Shown here piece after piece: positions 17,423-24,641 of a stretch of 64,000 bases of DNA. The notes beneath the pieces are model-generated. The model made no database searches and was not told where the DNA came from. It saw only the letters and a program-made list of their open reading frames with translations. Position numbers and translations under genes: made by a program. The stretch spans positions 1 to 64,000 of the forward strand of contig JAPPNI010000027.1 in NCBI GenBank assembly GCA_028873865.1, given 5' to 3'. The number at the start of each line of letters is the position of its first letter. The first letter of the stretch is position 1. The DNA is from Chloroflexota bacterium (GTDB taxonomy: Bacteria; Chloroflexota; Dehalococcoidia; Bin125).

Positions 17423-17450
17423 CGACCCCGAGCTGGGCGGCCCGGGGTCG
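17423..17450. terminator. Hairpin CGACCCCG/CGGGGTCG
   Basis: Perfect 8-bp stem with a 12-base loop. On the plus strand it is followed by TTGTTGTTC; on the minus strand by TACCGTTTAAC. It lies between the candidate structured RNA and birA and could end the minus-strand RNA, or a plus-strand transcript coming from the other side. Neither tail is a pure U run. Confidence 0.5.
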
Positions 17451-17456
17451 TTGTTG

Positions 17457-17578
17457 TTCGCCCAGGAATCGGGCGACGTTTCTGGAAGCGCTTAGGAGGC
17501 GCCCACCTCCACTACGCTGCGTCGTCGATACCTGGGCGAAAGTTGACTATGTCCCAAGTTGCATCACCTCCTTTCCTG
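17457..17578 (-). ncRNA. Candidate structured RNA with anti-SD-complementary leader and 5-codon ORF
   Basis: From a predicted start near 17578 the minus-strand RNA would begin GGCAGGAAAGGAGGTGATG, containing 13 bases matching the complement of the usual bacterial 16S 3' end. Next comes a five-codon frame (ATG 17564 to TAG 17547, peptide MQLGT). Then an 84-nt element (17540-17457) folds into nested co-axial helices: a 10-bp closing stem CCTGGGCGAA/TTCGCCCAGG, then CGACG/CGTCG, AGCG/CGCT and an apical GGAGG/CCTCC with a six-base loop. A terminator-like hairpin follows. No match to SRP RNA, tmRNA or RNase P was recognised. 6S RNA cannot be excluded, and the plus strand folds equally well. Confidence 0.45.
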
Positions 17579-17584
17579 CCTCAG

Positions 17585-17614
17585 AGGCTAGCACGGAAGT
17601 GAGCGCGGCCTCAA
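17585..17614 (-). promoter_or_regulatory. Promoter TTGAGG-18-TAGCCT for the structured RNA
   Basis: Minus-strand -35 TTGAGG (17614-17609), 18-base spacer, -10 TAGCCT (17590-17585). It lies just past the aminotransferase stop and points into the SD-like leader and hairpin element. Confidence 0.45.
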
Positions 17615-17620
17615 TCCCTA

Positions 17621-18964
17621 TCAGAGGGCCGAGGTGACTTCGCGAACGGCGTCTTCGACGATGGTGAGGATTTCGTCGACCTGCTCTTCGGTTGCGACGA
17701 GCGGCGGGGCGAGCAGATAGCCGTCGTTGCGGACGCGGCTGATCAGCCCGCGTTGCTGGCAGGCCTTGAGCAGTTTGGCGCCCATCGCGTCCTCGGCGGG
17801 GAAGGCTTCGTCGGTCTCGGGATCCTTGAGGATGTCGAAGCCGCACATGAAACCCAGGCCTCGGACGTTGCCGATGTGGGGATTCTCGGTCAGACGCTGG
17901 AGGCCGGAGAGGAGCTGGTCGCCGCGGGCGGCGGCGTTCTCGACCAGGTGCTCGTCCTCGAAGATTTGCAGGTTGCGCAGGCCGACCGCCGCTCCCGTGG
18001 CGTGGCCGGAGTTGGTGTAGGCGTGCATGAACTTGCCGGGGCCGTCGGTGATCGTTTCGTGGACCTCCTTCGACCAGATAGCCGCACCCATGGGCACGTA
18101 GCCGGAGGTGATCGCCTTGGCGATCGACATCATGTCGGGTTGGACATCGAAGTGCTCGAGCGCGAACCACTTGCCGGTGCGGCCGAAGCCGGTGATGACT
18201 TCGTCAACGACGAGCAGCACTTCGTAGCGGTCGCAAACTTCGCGCAGTTTGGGGAAGTAGTCGTCGGGCGGCGGGTAGACGCCGCCGGCGCCCTGGACCG
18301 GCTCGGCGATCACGGCGGCGACCGAGTCCGGGCCCTCCTGCTCGATGGTGGCGACGATGTTGTCGATCATCAGGTTGCCGCTGTCGATCCGTCCGCCGCC
18401 GGTTGGCACGGCGTCGGGCGTGGTCGCGTTGATGATGTCGGGCACGGGACGGCCGAACTGCGGTTTGAAGACCTGCATGCCGGTGGCGGCGGTCATGGCG
18501 ACGGTGTTGCCGTGGTAGGCCTCGACGCGGGTGATGATCTTCTGCTTCTCGGGCCGGCCCTTCTGGATCCAGTAGAAGCGGGCCGCCTTGACGTTGGTCT
18601 CGTTCGATTCCGAACCGGAGTTGGTGAAGTAGACCGCCTGCATGTTGTCGTAGGCGAGTTCGATCACCTTTTTCGCCAGGCGGATGGCGGGCTCGTTGGT
18701 GTAGCCCTCGTAGGAGTTGGAGAAGCCGAGCTTGGACATCTGCTCCTTGGCCGCTTCGCCCAGTTCCTCGCGGCCATGACCGACGGCGACATTCCAGAGC
18801 GCGGCCAGACCGTCGATGTAGCGCTTACCGTCGGCTCCGTAGATGTAGACGCCCTCTCCGCGCTCGAAGAGCACCGGCTCCTGGTGGAAGTCGGGGTGGA
18901 AGAGCGGGTGCACCCAGTGATTGAGGTCGTCCTCAACGAGCGCGCGGTATTCGGCGTTGTTCAT
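17621..18964 (-). CDS. Class III (omega) aminotransferase, PLP-dependent
   Basis: 447 aa fold-type I transaminase. Landmarks: NSGSESNETNVKAAR (phosphate site, near residue 115), EAYHGNTVAMTAATG, AEPVQGAGGVYPPPDDYF, VVDEVITGFGRTGKWFA (PLP-ring Asp) and SIAKAITSGYVPMGA (Schiff-base Lys). The DDLNHWVHPLFHP opening is typical of omega-amino acid:pyruvate and putrescine/taurine-type transaminases. The amino donor cannot be fixed from sequence. No pathway partner is adjacent; murE ends 56 bases upstream of its start. Confidence 0.93.
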   Translation of the reverse strand: MNNAEYRALVEDDLNHWVHPLFHPDFHQEPVLFERGEGVYIYGADGKRYIDGLAALWNVAVGHGREELGEAAKEQMSKLGFSNSYEGYTNEPAIRLAKKVIELAYDNMQAVYFTNSGSESNETNVKAARFYWIQKGRPEKQKIITRVEAYHGNTVAMTAATGMQVFKPQFGRPVPDIINATTPDAVPTGGGRIDSGNLMIDNIVATIEQEGPDSVAAVIAEPVQGAGGVYPPPDDYFPKLREVCDRYEVLLVVDEVITGFGRTGKWFALEHFDVQPDMMSIAKAITSGYVPMGAAIWSKEVHETITDGPGKFMHAYTNSGHATGAAVGLRNLQIFEDEHLVENAAARGDQLLSGLQRLTENPHIGNVRGLGFMCGFDILKDPETDEAFPAEDAMGAKLLKACQQRGLISRVRNDGYLLAPPLVATEEQVDEILTIVEDAVREVTSAL

Positions 18965-19019
18965 TGGTTGGCTCCGTGAATTGCAGGAGTTCTATGGCGG
19001 AAGGGTATGGGCTGAGTCG

Positions 19020-20582
19020 TTACTGAGATAGGTGAGCAGTAGGCAGATCGTTGAGCAGTTCTCGCGCGACCTCGCGGTCGTCCCAGGGTTCGATCCGGTC
19101 GGCGTAGATCAGGGACGGTTCGGCGCCCTTGCCGGCGATCAGGACGAGGTCTTCGGGCTGGGCGAGAGCGATGGCGCGGCTAATGGCTTCGCGGCGGTCG
19201 GGCTGCTTGTCGAACGACTCACCACCGGCCTCGACGAGGTGAGCGGCGATCTCGTCAACCATCTCGACGGGATCCTCCGAGCGCGGATTCTCGTTCGTAA
19301 TCACCGTGTGGTCGGCATAGGTTGCGGCAGCGGTCGCCATGCTCGACTTGCGGATCGGGTCGCGCTCGCCGGCGACGCCGAAGATGAGGATCAGGCGGCC
19401 GGTCACGTGCGGCTTGAGCGTTTGCAGCGCAAGATCGAGCGCGGGTCCGGTGGCGGCGGCGTCGACGATGACCGTGAACGGTTGGCCTTCGTCGATTGAT
19501 TCCATCCGTCCGGGGATCGGTCGGAGGTGATTCAGAGCGGCCTGCATGGGGACGGGGCCGACGCCGAGGCTCCAGGCGGCGCCTGCGGCGAGGGCGGCGT
19601 TGCCGAGGTTGTAGTCGCCGGGAATTGGCAGCCGCGCACCCAAGGCTCCGGCGGGGGTGACGATTCGAACGTCGGAGCCTCGGGCGTCGCGTGAGCCAGC
19701 GATGACGCTGACGTCGGCGACGGTGTCGGGCGTTGCGGTGACGATGGTTGTCGGGCGATTGTGGGCGCCGGTGATGGTCGGGCGTTGCTCGTCCTCGGCT
19801 CCGACGACCGCCCGGCCTCCGGGATGGTCGTCGAGCGACTCGAAGAGCTTGAGTTTGGCAGCGAGGTATTGGTCTCGGGTTCGGTGGAAGTCGAGGTGAT
19901 CGTCGGAGAGTCCGGTGAAGACGGCGACCCGGGTGTTGATCTGGTCGGCTCGGTGGAGCTCGAGGGCGTGGGAGCTGACTTCGATGACCACGTGGGTGTC
20001 CCCGGCAGCGACCATTTCGGCGAGTGTGGCCTGGATGATGTCGGCCTCCGGCGTGGTCTCGCCGGTTTCGTTGCGGGACCACTGGCCGCCGATGTGGAAC
20101 TCGACACCGTTGAGCAGGCCGGTCTGGTGGCCGGCGGCGGAGAGCATGGCACGGGTGAGATAGGTGGTAGTGGTTTTGCCGTCGGTACCGGTGACTCCGA
20201 CAACACTGAGCTTTTGAGCGGGATAGTCGTGGAAGGCGGCGGCGATTTCCGGCAGCGCCGCGCGAGTGTCGTCGACGCTGACAACGGTGAGCTGCGGATG
20301 AGCGTCGGCGATTGGCTGCCAGAATTGACGGCGATCGTCCTGAACAACAAGCGCCGCCGCCCCATTCGCAATGGCAGATTCGAGGTAACGATGGCCGTCG
20401 ACGGTGAATCCGGGCATGGCGACAAATAGGTCGCCGGGGGTGAGCTGGCGGGAGTCCTGACGGACTCCGCTGATCGCGCTCGATCGATCACCCTGCACCA
20501 ACTGGTGCGGAATGGTCGAGAGAATCTGCGTGATCTGGACAGAATTGGCAGGTTTTGGCGTGTATTGCGGTGTTTGAGGCAT
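19020..20582 (-). CDS. murE: UDP-N-acetylmuramoyl-tripeptide synthetase MurE
   Basis: 520 aa Mur ligase adding the third amino acid of the peptidoglycan stem peptide. Visible: VRQDSRQLTPGDLFVAMPG N-domain, ATP loop GVTGTDGKTTTTYL, TTPEAD, SDDHLDFH, AAKLKLFE (lysine for carbamylation) and the C-terminal NENPRSEDP. The Arg in NPR is the residue that selects meso-diaminopimelate; Lys-adding enzymes have Ala there. The frame stays open upstream into rnpB, but ATG 20582 is the first Met outside the RNA gene, so I place the start there. The N-terminal codons lie in a 10-bp-periodic repeat tract. No other mur/dcw genes are adjacent. Confidence 0.93.
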   Translation of the reverse strand: MPQTPQYTPKPANSVQITQILSTIPHQLVQGDRSSAISGVRQDSRQLTPGDLFVAMPGFTVDGHRYLESAIANGAAALVVQDDRRQFWQPIADAHPQLTVVSVDDTRAALPEIAAAFHDYPAQKLSVVGVTGTDGKTTTTYLTRAMLSAAGHQTGLLNGVEFHIGGQWSRNETGETTPEADIIQATLAEMVAAGDTHVVIEVSSHALELHRADQINTRVAVFTGLSDDHLDFHRTRDQYLAAKLKLFESLDDHPGGRAVVGAEDEQRPTITGAHNRPTTIVTATPDTVADVSVIAGSRDARGSDVRIVTPAGALGARLPIPGDYNLGNAALAAGAAWSLGVGPVPMQAALNHLRPIPGRMESIDEGQPFTVIVDAAATGPALDLALQTLKPHVTGRLILIFGVAGERDPIRKSSMATAAATYADHTVITNENPRSEDPVEMVDEIAAHLVEAGGESFDKQPDRREAISRAIALAQPEDLVLIAGKGAEPSLIYADRIEPWDDREVARELLNDLPTAHLSQ

Positions 20583-20590
20583 TCTGGATG

Positions 20591-20640
20591 TCAGATTTGT
20601 CCAGATTTGTCCAGATTCGTCCAGACTGGTCTCGATTTCG
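20591..20640 (+). repeat. Degenerate 10-bp tandem repeat, consensus ATTTGTCCAG
   Basis: At least four clear units of (C)CAGATTTGT in strict 10-bp register, fading into degenerate units on both sides (about 20541-20690). It sits between the rnpB 3' end and murE and covers the murE translation start. The same unit, ATTTGTCCGG, recurs at 36321-36410. Confidence 0.8.
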
Positions 20641-20691
20641 TCATGATTCTTCTCACAATTTCCTGCGTTTGTCCAACAGATTCTGGTTGAA

Positions 20692-21093
20692 TGCCAGGCC
20701 GCCTGTAAGCCGGGTTCTGTACCCCACGGCACGAGTTGTGTCGCGCATCGGGTGGCGGCCATCCATCTGGGACGACGGTTACCCGCCGCCTCGTGCGACC
20801 TACCCGGAGGCGGCCCGGGACGAGCCATCGCCTCTCTATTTGGTCTTGCTCCAGGCGGGGCTTGCTCAGCCGGCCGGTCACCCGACCGCTGGTGCGCTCT
20901 TACCGCACCATCTCACCCTTACCGCCGCCCCCAAACACACAAAGGGACGGGTAGGCGGTGTGTTTCTGTGCGCTTTCCGTCAGGTCACCCTGCCTGGGAG
21001 TTACCCAGCGCCCTGTCCCGCGGAGCCCGGACTTTCCTCGACCTCCGGGCAGGTTGGACCTGTCCGAAGACCGCGACCGCCCGGCGGCCTGGC
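20692..21093 (-). ncRNA. rnpB: RNase P RNA (M1 RNA), bacterial type A-like
   Basis: Catalytic RNA that matures tRNA 5' ends. The minus strand carries the conserved 5' block GAGGAAAGTCCGGGCTCC (21039-21022) and the 3' block ACAGAACCCGGCTTACAGG (20721-20703). The ends pair through AGGCCGCC/GGCGGCCT (P1). GGTAAGAG- and TAGAGAGGCGATGGC-type internal elements are also seen. Ends are set by the P1 helix and are accurate to a few bases. It lies 30 bases after the RNase HI stop, with a possible TACAGT -10 box near 21104-21109, and is followed by murE. Confidence 0.97.
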
Positions 21094-21122
21094 GAGATCT
21101 ACTGTATCGCGGTCTTGCCGTG

Positions 21123-21518
21123 TTAACGATCCAGCGCTTCGTTGGCCATGGCGTCGGCGCGCTGGTTGAGGTGTCGTCGGACATGGGTGGGCTGGAACGA
21201 ATCGAGCTGGTCGATCAACGCCGACAGCTGCTCGAAGAGCGGCTTGAGCTGTTTGTTCCTGACCCGGTATCGGCCCTGGAGCTGGCGGACGATCAGTTCG
21301 GAGTCGAGCCGGAGTTCCAGATCGGTAGCGCCGCGCTCGAGCGCCGCTTCGACGGCGGCGATGGCGCCGTGGTACTCGGCGACGTTGTTGGTGGCGGGTC
21401 CGATCGGGTTGCCCCAGGCGTCGAGTTCGAGGCCGTCGATGTCGCAGAGGACGGCGCCGTAGGCGGCGGGCCCGGGATTGCCGCGCGAGGCACCGTCGGC
21501 GTAGGCGATGAGGTGCAT
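21123..21518 (-). CDS. Ribonuclease HI family protein
   Basis: 131 aa RNase H fold, hydrolysing RNA in RNA:DNA hybrids. The four catalytic acids are recognisable: D in YADGASRGNPGP (residue 8), E in NNVAEYHGAI, D in LRLDSELIV and D in NQRADAMANEAL. It is the short form without the basic handle of E. coli RNase HI, as in archaeal/Gram-positive-type RnhA. ATG 21518 lies seven bases after TAACCT (leaderless). Directly upstream of rnpB. RNase HII is also present in the window (58326). Confidence 0.92.
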   Translation of the reverse strand: MHLIAYADGASRGNPGPAAYGAVLCDIDGLELDAWGNPIGPATNNVAEYHGAIAAVEAALERGATDLELRLDSELIVRQLQGRYRVRNKQLKPLFEQLSALIDQLDSFQPTHVRRHLNQRADAMANEALDR

Positions 21519-21525
21519 GTCGGGG

Positions 21526-21531
21526 AGGTTA
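21526..21531 (-). promoter_or_regulatory. -10 box TAACCT for leaderless RNase HI
   Basis: TAACCT on the minus strand, seven bases before the ATG at 21518. It lies in the 26-base gap after the recombinase-like gene, so RNase HI has its own start signal. Confidence 0.5.
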
Positions 21532-21544
21532 GCGGGGGATTTGC

Positions 21545-23014
21545 TCAGGCTTTGAGCTGGGTGGTGACGGAGTCGTCGAAGACGATGACCCGGTCGACGA
21601 GTTGTTCGATGAGGTCTCGCTGCTGGGGGAAGTTGAGGGTTTCCCAGCTCTCGCGGACTCGTTGGAGGCGCTGGTCGCGTCTTCGGCGGCGGTCGGCCTC
21701 TCGCTCCTGGGCCCTGACCCGACTCTTGATCTGGGCGAGGTCGGCGCTGGCGGACTCCCACTCGGCGATGATCTCGGCGCCGGCCTCGTGCAGCATGGAT
21801 GGCGGTGGATCTCCGGCGGCCGCGTCTTCGAGGAGCTGGGCGAGCTTGCGATCGATGGCTCGCATGCGGGCCTCGGCGGAGGAGAGCGCGACGGCGGTCT
21901 CGGCGGCGAGGGCGGTGTCGTCCTTGCCGATGTTGAGCACGGCGATTTCGCCGCCCTGTCGTTCGCCGCGGATGTGGGCGAGGACCTCATCTTCCAACTC
22001 GTCGGCGCGGCGCGTGTGATAGCCGCCGACGGACTGGTTGGTGCGGGCCTCGGACTGGTAGTAGCGGTAGGTGGCTGAAGCGGTCTCGCCGCCGGCCTTG
22101 CGCCACTGCTGGCGCCGGGTGACGCCGATCATGCGGGTCTGGTCCTCGCCGCACCAGACGAGACCGGCGAGCAGGAAGTCGGAAGGGTGGCTGACGCCGG
22201 TCGCGGTGCGGCGCTCGGCCATCTGGCGGGCGACGCCGGCGAAGTCGGGCTCGGAGACGATCGCTTCGTGGTTGTTGGGGACACTGACGCCGAGCTTGTC
22301 GTAGCGGCCGATGTAGACGGGATTGCGGAGCAGGTCGCGAATGGTGACCATGCTCCAGTTGCGGCCGCGACGGGTGCGGAAGCCATCCTGGTTGAGGCGC
22401 TGCGCGATCCGCCGAATGCCCAGACCGTCGTGCAGGCAGAGGTTGAAGATTCGGCGCACGATGGTCGCTTCTTCTTCATCGATCTCGTAGCGGCCGTCGC
22501 CGCCGACACGGTAGCCGTATGGAGGACGGCCGATGGCCTGACCGAGCCGGGCGCGCTCCTGGAGTCGCTCGCGGCGGCGCTCGGAGTCGGTGTCGGGGTC
22601 GCTGTGCATGCGCCAGAGGTCGATCAGCGAGGCTTCGTCGATCGGTCCATCGGCGAGCGAGACCAGCTGGGCGCCACGCGCTCTCAGTTGCAGGACGGTG
22701 CGGACGGCCTGGGTGGCGTCGTGGCCGAGATTGGCGAAGCTCTGGATTATGACGAACGTGAAGCCGGGCGCCTCCTCGTTGAGATGGCGGAGCAGCTGGG
22801 TTAAACCGGGTCGCTCGCGAGCCGACGACGTGTCGGAGTCGAGGAAGGTCGCGGTGGGCTCGAAGCCGTGTTGCCGGCAGTATTCGAGGAAATTGGCGTT
22901 CTGTTCGACCAGCGAGGGGAGCGGTTCGGCGGTTGAGACCGCGGATGACTCCGTGTCCCGGGCGTATCTGGTCAGGCGGTCATGAGATTGACTGAGATAG
23001 CCGATGGCGCGCAC
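21545..23014 (-). CDS. Large serine-recombinase homologue with degenerate active site
   Basis: 489 aa with the layout of a large serine recombinase: resolvase-like domain (1-140), Recombinase domain (about 160-265, RPPYGYRVGGDGRYEI...RNPVYIGRY), zinc-ribbon region (280-345) and coiled-coil C-terminus. The active site is altered: the usual YxRxS reads Y6-L-S-Q-S10, keeping Ser10 but losing Arg8, and the usual DRLxR motif reads SFANLGHD (92-99), losing both arginines. The zinc ribbon keeps only one Cys (WCGED). DNA binding may persist; strand exchange is unlikely. GTG 23014 lies six bases after TAGCAT, so it appears expressed. No phage genes surround it. Confidence 0.88.
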   Translation of the reverse strand: MRAIGYLSQSHDRLTRYARDTESSAVSTAEPLPSLVEQNANFLEYCRQHGFEPTATFLDSDTSSARERPGLTQLLRHLNEEAPGFTFVIIQSFANLGHDATQAVRTVLQLRARGAQLVSLADGPIDEASLIDLWRMHSDPDTDSERRRERLQERARLGQAIGRPPYGYRVGGDGRYEIDEEEATIVRRIFNLCLHDGLGIRRIAQRLNQDGFRTRRGRNWSMVTIRDLLRNPVYIGRYDKLGVSVPNNHEAIVSEPDFAGVARQMAERRTATGVSHPSDFLLAGLVWCGEDQTRMIGVTRRQQWRKAGGETASATYRYYQSEARTNQSVGGYHTRRADELEDEVLAHIRGERQGGEIAVLNIGKDDTALAAETAVALSSAEARMRAIDRKLAQLLEDAAAGDPPPSMLHEAGAEIIAEWESASADLAQIKSRVRAQEREADRRRRRDQRLQRVRESWETLNFPQQRDLIEQLVDRVIVFDDSVTTQLKA

Positions 23015-23020
23015 AGACTG

Positions 23021-23026
23021 ATGCTA
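23021..23026 (-). promoter_or_regulatory. -10 box TAGCAT for leaderless recombinase homologue
   Basis: TAGCAT on the minus strand, six bases before the GTG at 23014; this supports GTG as the true start. Confidence 0.45.
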
Positions 23027-23046
23027 TGGCGTTCGCCGGAGGAGTA

Positions 23047-23742
23047 CTAGACGACGCGCAGCAAGCATCCACAAGATGGACACTCGACGGCCCGCGATCC
23101 TCGCCGGGCCCGGGTGACAACGATGGTCGGCAGGCTCAGACGGCAGCCGTCGCAGACACCACCGGCGACACTGGCGACGACTCGGGGGCGACGGCGGCGG
23201 TAGCGATCGTAGGCAGCGAGGTCTTCGTCGCCGAGCTTGTCCCGCAGGATCTCGATCTGGCGTGAGAATTCGTCGACGCGCTCCTGGGCCTGGCCGCGCT
23301 GGGCATCCAGTTCGCTCTGGCGAGCGGCCCAGGCGTCGACAGCGTTGGTCCGGAGTCGGCTCAGCCAGGCGCCTGCCTCGTGCGCCTGCTGCGCTTCGTA
23401 GGATGCGCGGGTCTCTGCCTCGGCGAGCGGCGGCAGCTGCTGGCGCTGCGAGTAGAGGTCGCGCTGCAACTCTTCGAGGGTGCGATGGTCGGTGATCGAG
23501 CCGGAGTAGAGCCGGTTGTCGGTGACTTCGATGCGCCGCTGGGCGGTTTGAACGACTGCGTGCGCCTCGCGGACGGCGTCGTCGGCGCGACGCGCTTCCT
23601 CTTCCTGCGCCTGGATCTCGGCATCGAGCTGGGGCACGAAGGGCGGGTCGGAGATCTGGTCGAGAATGGTTTGCAGTTCGCGCTTGGCCTGGTCGCGCTG
23701 GATGTCAATTTCCTGGAGTTGCTGCAGCCCTTCGAGGTCCAT
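23047..23742 (-). CDS. Coiled-coil protein with C4 zinc ribbon
   Basis: 231 aa. Residues 1-170 are charged and helical (LQQLQEIDIQRDQAKREL, then long Gln/Arg/Glu-rich helices), followed by a C-terminal zinc ribbon, VCDGCRLSLP...VECPSCGCLLRVV, with two CxxC pairs. This is the widespread C4-type zinc-ribbon family of unknown function, often found beside RNase H genes. Start taken at ATG 23742; a TTG at 23811 would add 23 residues. Transcribed from the promoter at 23832-23860, with a leader of about 80 bases. Confidence 0.88.
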   Translation of the reverse strand: MDLEGLQQLQEIDIQRDQAKRELQTILDQISDPPFVPQLDAEIQAQEEEARRADDAVREAHAVVQTAQRRIEVTDNRLYSGSITDHRTLEELQRDLYSQRQQLPPLAEAETRASYEAQQAHEAGAWLSRLRTNAVDAWAARQSELDAQRGQAQERVDEFSRQIEILRDKLGDEDLAAYDRYRRRRPRVVASVAGGVCDGCRLSLPTIVVTRARRGSRAVECPSCGCLLRVV

Positions 23743-23831
23743 GGCGACGGCTCGTCTTCCTTGTGTGCAGCGCGGCGAGGGGGCGGGATGCGCAGCGAGC
23801 GGACTGAGCAAGGCTCGGGGCTCACGAACCG

Positions 23832-23860
23832 AGTGTATGCCCGACCACTGCCAATGCCAA
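23832..23860 (-). promoter_or_regulatory. Promoter TTGGCA-17-TACACT for the zinc-ribbon gene
   Basis: Minus-strand -35 TTGGCA (23860-23855), 17-base spacer, -10 TACACT (23837-23832). It lies in the divergent spacer shared with the DUF177 gene. Confidence 0.6.
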
Positions 23861-23916
23861 TCTCATACGACATCGGCGGGTGTGGCTGCGATATCCGTTG
23901 CTAGGCTGATCTGACC

Positions 23917-24453
23917 ATGACTGCCGAAGGCAGGGCCGCCGGTACGCCGGTCCGACGCTCGAACTCCTTGCTGTTCAATGTCTCGACCCTCCTCCAGGAG
24001 CCGATCGGGTCGCTGCGGCACTACGAGCTCGAGTCCGCGCGGGCGAACGGGCTCGACTCGGACGTGCATGGATCACTGAAGCTGCTGCGCACGGATCAGT
24101 CGGTACTGGCGACAGCGGCGCTGACAACGACTCTGAGTGACACTTGCGGCAGCTGCCTGGAAGAAGTCGAGTTGTTTCTGGAGCTGGCGTTCGACGAGGA
24201 GTTCTGGCCCTCGATGGACCTGGTCTCGGGACTGTCGATCGAACCACCGCCGGAACGTGCCGGTTTCTCGGTGATTGACGGCCAGATCGATTTAATGGAG
24301 GCCGTGCGACAATATGTAGAGATGGAGCGTCCGATGAGTCCGCGTTGCGGCACGGATTGCCCCGGACTGGACACGAGCACGTCGACAGAAGCACCGGTGG
24401 ATGATCGCTGGTCGGCGCTGTCGGCGTTGAAGTTGGAACTCAAGGGAGACTGA
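23917..24453 (+). CDS. DUF177 / YceD-family protein
   Basis: 178 aa member of the YceD (DUF177) family, found next to rpmF in most bacteria and linked to 23S rRNA accumulation. The core LSDTCGSCLEEVELFLELAFDEEFWP carries the family's Cys pair; a second CGTDCPGL pair lies near the C-terminus in the usual zinc-ribbon-like tail. rpmF follows after three bases. ATG 23917 is nine bases after TAGGCT (23902-23907), another short-leader start. Confidence 0.92.
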   Translation: MTAEGRAAGTPVRRSNSLLFNVSTLLQEPIGSLRHYELESARANGLDSDVHGSLKLLRTDQSVLATAALTTTLSDTCGSCLEEVELFLELAFDEEFWPSMDLVSGLSIEPPPERAGFSVIDGQIDLMEAVRQYVEMERPMSPRCGTDCPGLDTSTSTEAPVDDRWSALSALKLELKGD

Positions 24454-24456
24454 ACG

Positions 24457-24639
24457 ATGCCACCGCTTCCGAAGCGCAAGTACGCGAAAACCCGACAACG
24501 ACTGCGCCGGCAACACCACGCCGTGCGCCGACCCAAGCTCGTCGTCTGCGCGGAATGCAACGAGACGCACCAGGCGCACCGGATCTGCTGGGCCTGCGGC
24601 ATGTATCGCGGGCGCAGCGTGATCGAGCTGGAGGACTAG
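24457..24639 (+). CDS. rpmF: 50S ribosomal protein L32, zinc-ribbon form
   Basis: 60 aa. Typical PPLPKRKYAKTRQRLRRQHH start and a CxxC...CxxC zinc ribbon (VVCAECNETH, RICWACGMYRG), so this is the zinc-containing paralogue type. It is the second gene of the DUF177-rpmF-fabD-nusB-acpP run; fabD starts two bases after its stop. Confidence 0.97.
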   Translation: MPPLPKRKYAKTRQRLRRQHHAVRRPKLVVCAECNETHQAHRICWACGMYRGRSVIELED

Positions 24640-24641
24640 CG

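Noticed and set aside
17457..17541. SRP RNA or tmRNA
   Set aside because: The GGAAG...AGCAG tetraloop domain of SRP RNA and the tRNA-like ends of tmRNA are missing.
19080..19110. tRNA T-loop-like GGTTCGATCC
   Set aside because: It falls in the murE coding region and no cloverleaf can be formed around it. No tRNA was found anywhere in the window.
20583..20828. 82-residue upstream extension of MurE
   Set aside because: It lies inside rnpB, whose conserved blocks are unmistakable, and the extension has no Mur-ligase similarity.
21545..23014. Prophage or integrative element around the serine recombinase homologue
   Set aside because: Neighbours are rnhA, rnpB, murE and a conserved zinc-ribbon gene; no phage genes or att-like repeats were found and the catalytic site is degenerate.
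23361..23873. Open frame with GTG six bases after TACACT, upstream of and overlapping the zinc-ribbon gene
   Set aside because: Its translation has no domain, whereas the other frame encodes a full coiled-coil plus CxxC-CxxC protein. The promoter is kept, the frame is not.
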